NCBI GenBank assembly: GCA_030280995.1 | Contig: JASXTE010000008.1 | Coordinates: forward strand, 4,979,001 to 5,043,000 | DNA from: Hemileia vastatrix | Taxonomy: Eukaryota; Basidiomycota; Pucciniomycetes; Pucciniales; Zaghouaniaceae | Length of the DNA: 64,000 bases | Reading direction: 5' to 3' | In this document: positions 35,501-44,456 of the stretch, piece by piece | Layout of the letters: the number at the start of each line of letters is the position of its first letter | Numbering within the stretch: the stretch's first letter is position 1 | Notes under the pieces: generated by a model | The model's database searches: none | Told to the model about the DNA's origin: nothing | Seen by the model: the letters and a program-made list of their open reading frames with translations, nothing else | Program-made: the position numbers and the translations under genes

Positions 35501-37995
35501 ATAGGGAAAGAGGTAATAGAGGCAACAATAGAATCCTTTTGTTCATTAGTCAAATGATCACCAAAAGAAGCGGTATTTATTTCATGTAATAAATCATTCA
35601 TTTCAGTTGTTGTTCTACCTTTACATTGGGTCAGTGAGTTACAAGATTTCAACAAATGCCCAGAAGGTTTAGGAGAAGAAATTTTGAATTTTCTTTTCCC
35701 ATTCATTCCTAAGGTAAAGCAATTATTTGCTGGGTCCAGTTTCACACCAAACATGGTTAAAATATCATTTCCCATAATAAACCAATTGCTCAAATTATCA
35801 TTTTTCATGACAACAAATTCACAAATAGCTCTGACAAAACCACCATTATATTTGAAGAATACAGAGGTTTTGTATTTGCCAATAGGGAATAAGGTAGAAC
35901 CATACCCTCTCCATTTTTCAGAAGTTATAGGCAATAATTTACTCAAATATTCCTTATCCACTGAAGCCAAAGCTTTTTCAGATACTACACTTCCTCCAGC
36001 ACCAGAATCAAGAACTACATCAACATTTTTACCATTAATGATAACAGGTGCCTTTAAAGGGGATATAGGAATAGAAGTGTTAGTAATATCTTTAATTATC
36101 TCAGCATTTTCTACTGAAGATAAATTCACTACACAATCTTCAGATATATTATTTAAATAATGGACATCATGTTCCAGCATTAAAACATCTTTAACAGATT
36201 CATTGTCATAGGAGATATTACTTTCACAGTCACTGGAAGAATTATTGACATCAAGTTCAATTTCATCAGTGTCTTCATTTTGTTCAACAAGATGAATTTT
36301 CTTGTCACAAACATGACCCTTCTGCCACGGTTTGTTACATTTATAACAAGTATTTGTTGCATATTTTTTAGGTGCAACAGGGGCAGAGGGTTTACCAGAT
36401 TTTTCTGGGAGCTTTACAGAAGGTTTATTTTGATCATTATAAGATTTACTAAGGTAATTCTTTGGTTCATATCTATGGTTGAGTAGTACTTCATTACAGA
36501 TATTAATGAAAGAAAAATTTTCCCTTACATGCTCAGTTCTAGCAACAATCAAATCCCTAAGAGAATTTGGTAATTTATACAAGATTTTATCTCTCCAAAT
36601 ATCATAATCCATCTTTGGATCAATTGCTCTAAGAATTTTTGTTATTTTCATCAGAAAAACAATGGGCTTTTCAACAGAGGAGGATACATATCTAGTATTT
36701 TCATACAGTCTCTGTTGAGCTAACCTGAATTTTGAACCACCAAACTGATTCTCAATCAAGGATTTCCAATCATTCCATGTATAATGATTGTTATCTAAAA
36801 GAACAGATTCATACCTTATCAAGGCTACATTGGAAAATAAAGAAATTAGCTTAGAAACAATTTCCTCATCAGGTAGTTTATAAGATCTCTTTAAATTATC
36901 AATTCTTTGGATAAAGTGTTGCCAATCAGAGGAAGAATCACCATCAAAGGTAGGATATTGGTCTAACTTAGGCCAATTTTTCTGACTACTGGGATGGTCC
37001 ATTTTTTGGTTTGAATTATTCATTAGTAATAATTCCTGAAGTTTAGCCAGGTGTTCAGAAATTTCATTATTTACAGAAACAGCTGGTGCATGACCATCAC
37101 AAGATTTTTTGCTAGTAGCAAAAGATTTTACAGACTCATTGTCAGTTTGTTTAATGGTTGAAATATGAGGAAGAAAGGATGAACTTTGTTCAGGTTTTTT
37201 CCCTTTATTTTTATGCAGCTTACTGGCAGAAATCTCATTTAATTCATTATTGATGGTTAAGGTTGAGAACTTTTCCTGTAGGTCAGACACATAGTTTCTT
37301 ATTCTTGGAATTTCAGACATCTGGTCATTCACTTTTGCAAGAGATAGAACATTTCTGTCCTCAGAAACTGAGTGTTTGGTACTTAGTGCATGGAAGTCAT
37401 TTTTTAGTTTCTTCAACTCATTTTGTAGAGATTTTATTTCATTTTTGAATGAATAATTTTCCTCAATAAGGGGTTTCAATTCACTCAATGTCTTATGCAG
37501 ACTGATATTTCTATCTGAGATAGCTCTATGGTCACTTCTTATTTGTTTTTGTTGACTAAGAACAATATTCAAGGTTTCTTTGATTTTTAAATAAGCTGTA
37601 TCTTGTACAGAAGAACTCACTCTACATTGCAAGTGTAAATTATTTAATCTATCATTTTCATGGATTAACACATCTCTCACATGTTTGTCTTTCACAATAT
37701 TAAAATCAAGGGTATCTTTCAATATTTCCTCAGAAGTTTTTTCAATTAAGTTATAGATTTCAGGGGGAACAGAATCATTTTTAATTGCAAGAGAAGGATT
37801 AATTAAAGATGTAGAAGTTAAATGTAAAGGTTCATCAAATGACAATTTGCTAATTACATCAATAGGGCTACTAGTTACAGGAAGCTGTCTTTTAACAGGT
37901 TTAACTGTTCTTTCACCATGTTCAATAATATTACCTGCAGAAGAAGATTTATTAGAAAACATACCCAAGTGACTATCAACCAAATTACTTACCAT
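32503..37995 (-). CDS. gag-pol: Element D ORF2: Gag-Pol polyprotein (intact)
   Basis: 1830 codons if started at the ATG at 37995 (CCATGG context, overlapping the ORF1 stop as ATGGTAA). The frame is open further, to an ATG at 38670 (2055 codons), but the extra part is probably not the natural N-terminus. Order: coiled coil; Gag capsid (WPKLDQYPTFDGD); zinc knuckle CYKCNKPWQKGHVC (36307-36348); aspartic protease DSGAGG (Asp 36007-36009); RT with YIDD (34933-34944); RNase H (LYTDASFIGLG); integrase HH-CC, D (MDFVTGLP), D (SDRDPKF), E (GLAERMIQ); GRPKK basic hook; chromodomain (EIDKILNDR ... AWIPGKEI) and Lys tail at the C-terminus. Copies itself through RNA and integrates, with the chromodomain likely steering target choice. 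No break found. Gag and Pol are in one frame, so the ratio would depend on processing or other control. Confidence 0.93.
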   Translation of the reverse strand: MVSNLVDSHLGMFSNKSSSAGNIIEHGERTVKPVKRQLPVTSSPIDVISKLSFDEPLHLTSTSLINPSLAIKNDSVPPEIYNLIEKTSEEILKDTLDFNIVKDKHVRDVLIHENDRLNNLHLQCRVSSSVQDTAYLKIKETLNIVLSQQKQIRSDHRAISDRNISLHKTLSELKPLIEENYSFKNEIKSLQNELKKLKNDFHALSTKHSVSEDRNVLSLAKVNDQMSEIPRIRNYVSDLQEKFSTLTINNELNEISASKLHKNKGKKPEQSSSFLPHISTIKQTDNESVKSFATSKKSCDGHAPAVSVNNEISEHLAKLQELLLMNNSNQKMDHPSSQKNWPKLDQYPTFDGDSSSDWQHFIQRIDNLKRSYKLPDEEIVSKLISLFSNVALIRYESVLLDNNHYTWNDWKSLIENQFGGSKFRLAQQRLYENTRYVSSSVEKPIVFLMKITKILRAIDPKMDYDIWRDKILYKLPNSLRDLIVARTEHVRENFSFINICNEVLLNHRYEPKNYLSKSYNDQNKPSVKLPEKSGKPSAPVAPKKYATNTCYKCNKPWQKGHVCDKKIHLVEQNEDTDEIELDVNNSSSDCESNISYDNESVKDVLMLEHDVHYLNNISEDCVVNLSSVENAEIIKDITNTSIPISPLKAPVIINGKNVDVVLDSGAGGSVVSEKALASVDKEYLSKLLPITSEKWRGYGSTLFPIGKYKTSVFFKYNGGFVRAICEFVVMKNDNLSNWFIMGNDILTMFGVKLDPANNCFTLGMNGKRKFKISSPKPSGHLLKSCNSLTQCKGRTTTEMNDLLHEINTASFGDHLTNEQKDSIVASITSFPMAFAHGSHVLGIVQEEMKITLSCNLSDIPPSHKKKPYPASPSKRKDIEDNIETLLKMNIIEKVDVTPKYCVISPVLISYEKDKARLCGDYRALNTYTVDDIYPLPRINSIHATLQGAKFISCLDGNKGYHQVPVEKNSQNFLLIATHMGIYKYVRMPFGPKNAPSVFQKVMDNTFHQEIIEGWLMVYIDDIIVFSKTFDEHMIHLNRVFQKMDEINMTLSLKKCKFGFQSLKVLGHVVSGLQICVDHNKVAAIQNVKAPTSVREIQSFLGMCGYYRQYIKNYQVIALPLTKLTRKDVAFRWNDDCQKAFNTLKNCLMTAPILALPDFNKPFVLYTDASFIGLGAALHQKQIINDKSSEVVICYISRTLRNSELKYGATQLECLAVVWALEKLHYYLDDQKFELVTDCSAVKSLLNLKTPNRHMFRWQLAVQEYRGRMTIIHRDGNVHSNVDMLSRLPLPNNDSNPAYVPEDDTVHIHGIFIVDMEEELLQLILDSYDKDSDLNKLVTILNDPKNASIQALIKTLPAKYQNALNKGKFSIEDGYIYYRRKLTNVIVIPPSMKETILKLCHDDILAGHFDLEKTLIRIKNTAWWANMSEDTKLYVESCDSCQKSKRLTGKRAGLLQHIEAPSAPWQIINMDFVTGLPVAGKDSFNSCWVIVDRFTKMCKFIPTHKDVSTKELAFLWWSYMFNIIGFPKAIISDRDPKFTSEFWTSLMDICGCELKLSTAHHPQTDGLAERMIQTLEDMIRRYCVFGLEYKDNDRFTHDWVTLLPGLEFAYNSTVHSVTEKKPFELWLGYVPNTPAQILNNKLPKLELHPGVKSFMQMQQLCRKHAQSCIDKAFEYEKKRWDKSHKEYTFNKGDEVLISTVHFNLQGNHKLKDPFVGPFVVKRMVGDNAVEVVLYSPYDRKHPVFPISLLKPYTSNSDLFPKRRGRPKKNPQEVTETAEIDKILNDRIITSERGTEYLLRYKNKSSEHDAWIPGKEISNLPALLKKYKKKKS
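37935..37992 (-). other. Possible intron 2 at the ORF1/ORF2 junction of D
   Basis: 58 nt: GTAAGT donor, CTAAT branch-like motif, TTCTGCAG acceptor. A 58-nt interval with such signals is also present in A (1236-1293) and C. Its removal leaves ORF1 ending at the same Trp-stop but would remove the ORF2 start and not restore the Pol frame, so it could act as a switch, or be a relic. Confidence 0.35.
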
Positions 37996-38670
37996 GGCAG
38001 AGGAGGAAACTTCCCCTGGGACTGGGTTTGGGATTGTGCTTGGGCCTTCTTTCTCCTGCTTTGTTGGTAGGGATGAGGAGGTGGATGGAAATTGGGTGTT
38101 CTGGATGGGCCAGGTTGATGATGGGGAGGGTGTTGCACATTCTGTTGGTAGTGACTCATTAGATAATCCCATTTCCATTGCTCTACTTCCATAGTATTTG
38201 GATTTTGGATGGTTGAGCTGGGTGGCTGTGAAGGTTGAGCCTGAAATTGAAGCTGATTGGGAGGCAATTGAGGAGGGGCCTGGGCCTGAATCTGGTTCCT
38301 GAGTTCTTGGACCTGATCCCACAATGTGTCTACCTTTGCTTTGTACGTCATATTTTCTGTCTTCAACTCTTTTATATGACTGGATAAGTTGCTGATTTGT
38401 TGTGGCAGAGGAAGCTTTTTTATTTTGAAGCCTTTTGGAAGACCTTCTTGAGGCACTAGAGGCTTTACTTCCTTCTGTGGTACTGGGGGAAGGGGGTTTG
38501 GTTTGTTTGCATTTCCTGTCATTTCCACATCCTGCAGTATGTGAATTCTTTGTGTTAACATAAGATTTTTTATGACCAACTTTAGAAGAACTTACAGTGT
38601 CAGCATCATAGTCAATTTCTATTTCATCCACTTGCATGTTATCCATTTTTTCTGTCAAATTGTTGGACAT
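37989..38670 (-). CDS. Element D ORF1: spliced coiled-coil Gag N-terminal protein
   Basis: Exon 1 38596-38670 (25 residues), intron 38532-38595 (64 nt, GTAAGT...GCAG), exon 2 37989-38531 (180 residues plus stop); total 205. Exon 2 reads DVEMTGNANKPNP, GLPKGFKIKKLPLPQQ, HIKELKTEN, then a Pro/Gln-rich stretch, WKWDYLMSHYQQ and a basic tail ending FPPLPW. Same gene as in A and similar in sequence to the Gag start of C. Both frames are open for about 590 nt here. Whether the host splices this transcript is not shown by the sequence alone. Confidence 0.65.
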
Positions 38671-38819
38671 ACTAGTGGGAAGATTAAATTTTACTTTGTA
38701 CTTTATAAAAAATAATCAAAGTTAGTCAATAATTGCTCCAAATAATATAAAAAAATTTTTTAATTAATTAAATTATAGAAAAAATAACTTTCAATATAAA
38801 GTAATAATTAAAAAATTAA

Positions 38820-38854
<35 letters not shown>

Positions 38855-39380
38855 TGGATTGCAAGTTTAAATTGGGAATAACAAGTTAGTTAATTCAACC
38901 AATTAATTACCAATATTAAATATGGCAATATATTGGGACTAAGCACAATGTACTTTTAAGTCAACCAAAATTAACAATAATTAATAATAAAAAAAAATTA
39001 AATTAATAATTCAATTTGTATTAATAATAATGTCAATTCTTCTAGGACTAAGAGGATTTAACACTCTATAATGGTCAACTAGGAAAAAAAATTTTTAAAA
39101 AATTGAACACTTACACTCAGTGAATCAGCAATTAAGCCACAATCACTGTTATTGCAATAAAAATATAGTAATATGAGTGAGAGGCGCAAAGGTGAACTTA
39201 CTATAGTGATCGAAAAATCACTTCAAAATAATATAAAAATTAATATTATATAAACCTAAGATGTCGAACCCAAGTTCGAAACACAGTCGCGGCAAAAGTT
39301 TCGTTTTGCTAGGTGGTCCGTGCGTTTTGTCGTTCGTCGCCAGGCTTCGATCGTCGTCGTCGTTTGGAAAGGCCCCCAGT
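38671..39380 (-). other. Element D leader and primer-binding region
   Basis: A long A/T tract (near 38820-38855), then a CpG-rich stretch near 39285-39365. Immediately inside the LTR, minus strand reads ACTGGGGGCCTTTCCAAACG (39361-39380), the position of the primer-binding site. A plus-strand GTTCGAAAC word (B-box/T-arm consensus) is at 39274-39282. No gene. Confidence 0.7.
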
Positions 39381-40507
39381 TGTCGGCTGGTCGTCTAGAA
39401 GAAGGAGAAGGATAGAAGAAAGAAAGAGAGGAGGAGAAGGAGGAAAGGAGTATGGGTAATAAAACAAATAAAATTTAATAAAATTATTTAATTTATTGAG
39501 AGAAAGGCGACGACGAGTGAGCTGAGAAGAGATAACAATTTGGTTTTATAAATATTAATATTATTTAAGTAAGAATTCTGCGCGGCAACCAATATAATTA
39601 CTATCAGACTTAAAGCAACCTTTAAATTGTTATATAAAATTTTAATTAGAATTTTATTACTAATAAAAAGAATATAAACGTAATATAAAAATTGTATTTA
39701 AATTGTTGAGTGTATAATAAGTGATGAGGCTACAGGGGATTATCCAAGGCCCTTTTATAGGCAATGGGTCCTCTGAAACGCTACTCTCTTTGTAAATACA
39801 ATGATTAGACTGGAATAAAACAAATATATCAAAAGAGTAAATGAAACATAACAATATAGAGAAAAACATGAAACAAATAATTAAAAGCCCAATTAAGAAT
39901 CCAATTTCCCCGCCATTAATCCCCAAATCAGTAAGTGACAATAGTAAATAACTAAACAAGAGTGGAAACATAGGAACTATGAGAAATATAATTCCCAACA
40001 GATGGTACATCCTGATTAGAGGACATTTTAAGTGAAACAAAAAATAATTTGACGCAACAAAACAAGCAATTAATCTCAATTTAGTTCAAATTAATTTATT
40101 TGTTTTTTCTAACACAATTAAGGGTCAAAAGAAGCGTCCTTAATAATTGTTTAGTATCATATGAGAGGTATTAGTTAATATATAAATTTAAGTAATTAAT
40201 TTAAATATATTATAAATCAAATTTACACTTGTAATTATAATTAATTAAATATAAATTTATAATTATTAAATATTTAAAAATGCGCCATTATTTGTAGAAT
40301 ATATTATATTATGCTCAATTTAATTGTATATAAAAATATATATAACCAATAAATTTAATGTAACATTTGTATATAATAAAATTCTTATATAATTTCATTA
40401 TGTAATAAAATATTAAGTTATATTCATTAAATACAAGTCTTACCCACTCTTTAAGGTTTTATAATTTATATATCATTTACTGGACTCCTGGAATAGCCTG
40501 GCTGACA
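39381..40507 (-). repeat. 5' LTR of element D
   Basis: 1127 bp, indistinguishable from 31343-32469 on reading; TATA box on minus at 39751-39759. Drives the element's transcript leftwards. Confidence 0.95.
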
Positions 40508-40710
40508 AATATATTGATTTCATGGAAATCCAATTCTCTCAGAAAAAGAATTTGATAATTTTAAGAGTTTTATTATATTTTATTATTATTTTTATTCCCA
40601 CTCAGCTGTAGTATTGAGCACGGTGTTAGGGAATAAAAATGTATGGGAAAATTACTTAAATTTATTAATTATTTATATTACTTAATATACTTAGCTAGTT
40701 AGTTGTAAGT
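40508..40710 (-). repeat. 5' LTR of element C, segment 2
   Basis: Continues the C LTR after element D (match to 23629-23829) and is cut again by element E. Carries the second AATAT (40508-40512) and the first TAAGT (40706-40710). Confidence 0.9.
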
Positions 40711-41961
40711 TGTCGGCCAGTCGTCTAGAAGAAGGAAAGAAAAGGGGGAAGAAAAAGAGGAGGAAAGGAAAATAGGAAAGAAAGGTTTATAGGAGGTAAA
40801 AGAAATAGAGTAATAAAATAATTTATTTAAAGAGAGGCAAAGACGAGTTACTTGAGGGATAACACAAAAATGAGGTTTTATTAAATGAAAATATTATTTA
40901 GAGTAAGGGTTCTGCGCGGAAAACACTATGATTACTATCAGACTTAAAGCAAGCTTTAAAATAGTTATATAGAATTTAAATTATAATTTTAATACTAATA
41001 TAAATAATAATAAAACATATTATATTGACAATTTGTTCAGATTTTGTTTGTATAGTAAGTGATGAGGCTACAGGGGATTATCCAAGGCCTTTTTATAGGA
41101 AATGGGTCCTCAGAAGCGTCACTACATTTGTAAATACAAGAGTCATAATAAGATGAAACAAGAAAATAAAAGAATAAGTGAAACATAACAATTTAGAGAA
41201 AAATATGAAACAAATAATTAAAACCCCAAATAAGAACCGAATTTCCCCACAACTAATTCCCAAATCAGTAAGTAAAAGTAGTGAGTAACTAAAAAAGCCT
41301 GAGACATATGAACTATGAGAAAAAATAATTCAAAACAGATGGTACAGTATGCTTTTAGGGTTTTTAAGTGAAACAAGTAAAAATATTTTGATGCAACAAA
41401 ATATGTAATCAATTTTAATTTAGTATAAATAAATTAATTAATTGTTCCAACTATGTAATTAAATAATTAATTTAAATGAAACAAGTAATTAATTTATTAC
41501 TAAATTAAGTTGAGAATTTTAATACTATTTTATAAAATAAGTATTATAATTTATTTAATTTTTTTATTGACACAATTAAGGGTCCAAAAAACAGCGGCAA
41601 TAATTATGGATAATAGTATATGAAAAAGTATATTTTAATAATTAAATTTAATTAATTAAAGTAATTACAATATAAGATAAACACTTGAATATAATTATCT
41701 TATAAGTTTTTAATTAATTAATTTATAATTATTAAATAAACAATGTGCCCTTTGTTATGGAATATAATTAAATGCTTTTAAATTATCTTATAATAAAATT
41801 AAAATAATATTTACTTTATTTATATAAATAAAATATTAATATAAATTTATTATGTAATATAATATTAATGTTAAATGCATACTCTGCAATTATTATGTCT
41901 TTATTTAATTCCAATAAATTGTATGTTTATTTACTGGGCTCCTGGAGCAGCCTAGCTGACA
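40711..41961 (-). repeat. 3' LTR of element E
   Basis: 1251 bp, ends GCCTAGCTGACA; PPT variant (CTCCCTTACTCC on plus) follows at 41962. TATA-like TTTTTATAGG near 41090 on plus. Confidence 0.9.
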
Positions 41962-41995
41962 CTCCCTTACTCCAAAAAAAAACAATAAAAAAATG

Positions 41996-44442
41996 CTATG
42001 ATTTTTTCTTTTTATACTTTTTTAATAGAGTAGGAAGGTTTGAAATTTCTTTACCAGGTATCCATGCATCATATTCAGATGACTTATTTTTAAATCTCAA
42101 TAAATACTCAGTACCTCTTTCAGAAGTGATAAGTCTATCATTGAGAATTTTATCAATTTCTGCAGTTTCTGTGACTTCCTGAGGGTTTTTTTTAGGTCTA
42201 CCTCTTCTTTTTGGAAATAAGTCACTGTTAGAAGTATAAGGTTTTAACAGGGAAATGGGGAAAACAGGATGTTTTCTATCATATGGAGAGTATAACACAA
42301 CTTCAACTGCATTATCTCCAATCATTTTTTTCACAACAAAAGGACCCACAAAAGGATCTTTTAATTTGTTGTTACCCTGTAAACTGGAGTGGACAGTAGA
42401 TATCAACACTTCATCACCCTCTTTAAATGTGTGTTCATTATGGGATTTATCCCATCTCTTCTTCTCATATTCAAATGCTTTATCAATACAAGATTGAGCA
42501 TGTTTTCTGCACATTTGTTGCATTTGAACAAAATATTTTACACCAGGGTGTAATTCCAATTTAGGCAATTTACTATTGAGTATTTGAGCAGGAGTATGAG
42601 GGACATAACCTAGCCAAAGCTCAAAAGGTTTATTTTGAGTAACAGAGTGAACAGTGCTATTATAAGCAAATTCAAGACCAGGTAATAAGGTGACCCAGTC
42701 ATGAGTAAATTTGTCATTGTCTTTATATTCCAATCCAAAGGCACAATACCTTCTAATCATATCCTCTAGAGTTTGAATCATTCTTTCAGCTAGACCATCA
42801 GTTTGGGGATGGTGAGCAGTAGATAATTTTAATTCACAACCACATATATCCATTAGAGACATCCAGAATTCAGATGTAAATTTTTGATCTCTGTCAGATA
42901 TAATGGCTCTAGGGAATCCAACTATATTGAACATATTACACCACCATAAGAAAGTCAAGTCTTTGGTGGAGACATCTTGATGGGTGGGAACAAATTTGCA
43001 CATTTTAGTAAATCAATCCACTATTACCCAACAAGAATTATAATTTTCTTTACCTGCAATAGGAAGACCAGTGACAAAATCCATATTAATGATTTGCCAG
43101 GGAGAATCAGGTGCTTCAATTTGCTGTAATAACCCTGCTCTCTTACCAGTCATTCTTTTGAATTTCTGGCATGAATCACAAGATTCAACATATAATTTTG
43201 CATCTTCAGAAATATTAGCCCACCAAGAAGTGTTTTTGAGTTTAATCAGTATCTTCTCAAGACCAAAATGACCAGCTAATATGTCATAATGACAAAGTTT
43301 GAGGATAATTTCTTTCATAGAAGGAGAAAGTACAATTACATTAGTAAGCTTTATTCTATAATAAATATATCCATCTTCAATAGAAAACTTTCCCTTAATT
43401 AAAGCATTCTGATATTTAGCAGGAAGAGTTTTAATCAATGCCTGAATAGAAGCACTTTTAGGATCATTCAAGATAGTAACTAATTTATTTAAATCAGAAT
43501 CCTTATCATATGAATCCAAAATTAATTGTAATAACTCCTCTTCCATATCAACTATAAATATACCATCGATATGAACAGTATCATCTTCAGGTACATAAGC
43601 AGGATTTGAGTCATTATTTTGCAGAGGCAATCTGGAGAGCATATCAACATTGGAGTGAACATTTCCAGCCCTATGGATAATTCTCATCCGTCCTCTGTAT
43701 TCTTGAACAGCAAGTTGCCACCTGAACATATGTCTGTTAGGTGTTTTCAGGTTTAAGAGGGACTTTACAGAACTACAGTCAGTTACAAATTCAAACCTTT
43801 GGTCATCTAGATAGTAATGAAGTTTCTCAAGAGCCCAAACAACTGCTAAGCACTCTAATTGAGTGGCACCATATTTCAATTCACTATTTCTCAAGGTTCT
43901 TGAAATATAACAAATTACAACCTCTGAGGATTTATCGTTTATAATTTGTTTCTGGTGAAGGGCAGCACCCAGACCAACAAAGCTAGCATCTGTGTATAGG
44001 GCAAAAGGTTTGTTGAAATCTGGAAGAGCCAATATAGGGGCTTTCATTAAGCAACTTTTTAATGTATCAAAAGCTTTTTGACAGTAATTATTCCAGAGAA
44101 AGGCAACATCTTTTCTAGTCAGTATTGTAAGAGGCAAAGCTATGACCTCATAATTTTTAATATATTGTCTATAATAGCCACACATACCAAAAAACTTTGG
44201 ATTTCTCTTACAGAAGTTGGTGCTTTCACATTTTGAATGGCAGCAACTTTATTATGGTCTACACAAATTTGTAAGCCTGACACAACATGGCCAAGGACTT
44301 TCAAGGATTGAAAACCAAATTTACACTTTTTTAAGGACAAGGTCATATTGATTTCATCCATTTTTTGGAAAACTCTATTTAAGTGAATCATACGTTCATC
44401 AAAAGGTTTAGAAATAATTATAATGTCATCAATGTAAACCAT
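41996..44442 (-). pseudogene. Element E integrase/chromodomain, RNase H and RT end
   Basis: Pieces: 41996-43003 (integrase with SDRDQKF, GLAERMIQ, GRPKK and chromodomain EIDKILNDR ... AWIPGKEI), 43013-44185 (RT end, RNase H, HH-CC finger) in the same frame with one stop between, and 44140-44442 (VYIDDIIIIS, ICVDHNKV) in another frame. A one-base deletion in the run before GGTATGTGTGG (near 44190) causes the shift; it is a different lesion from that in A. Otherwise very close to D. Confidence 0.88.
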
Positions 44443-44456
44443 GAGCCATCCTTCAA

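Larger units (their letters stand above)
31343..40507 (-). mobile_element. Element D: complete chromovirus (Ty3/gypsy)
   Basis: 9165 bp with two 1127-bp LTRs (31343-32469 and 39381-40507), between which I found no difference when comparing line by line. Flanked by a perfect 5-bp target duplication AATAT (31338-31342 and 40508-40512) inside the 5' LTR of C. Pol is a single uninterrupted frame with all catalytic motifs. It is the youngest insertion in the window and could be autonomous. Confidence 0.95.

Noticed and set aside
37996..38595. Unspliced 5' part of the long D frame (and 633-1232 in A) as the true Gag N-terminus
   Set aside because: Ser/Thr-rich, no recognisable counterpart in C, and the overlapping frame is the one conserved. 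Kept only as a possibility.
39361..39380. Tf1-type self-priming in D
   Set aside because: The region next to the LTR shares only short words (AAAGG, GGCC) with sequence just after the TATA box; no 10-11 nt complementarity to a plausible 5' end was seen.
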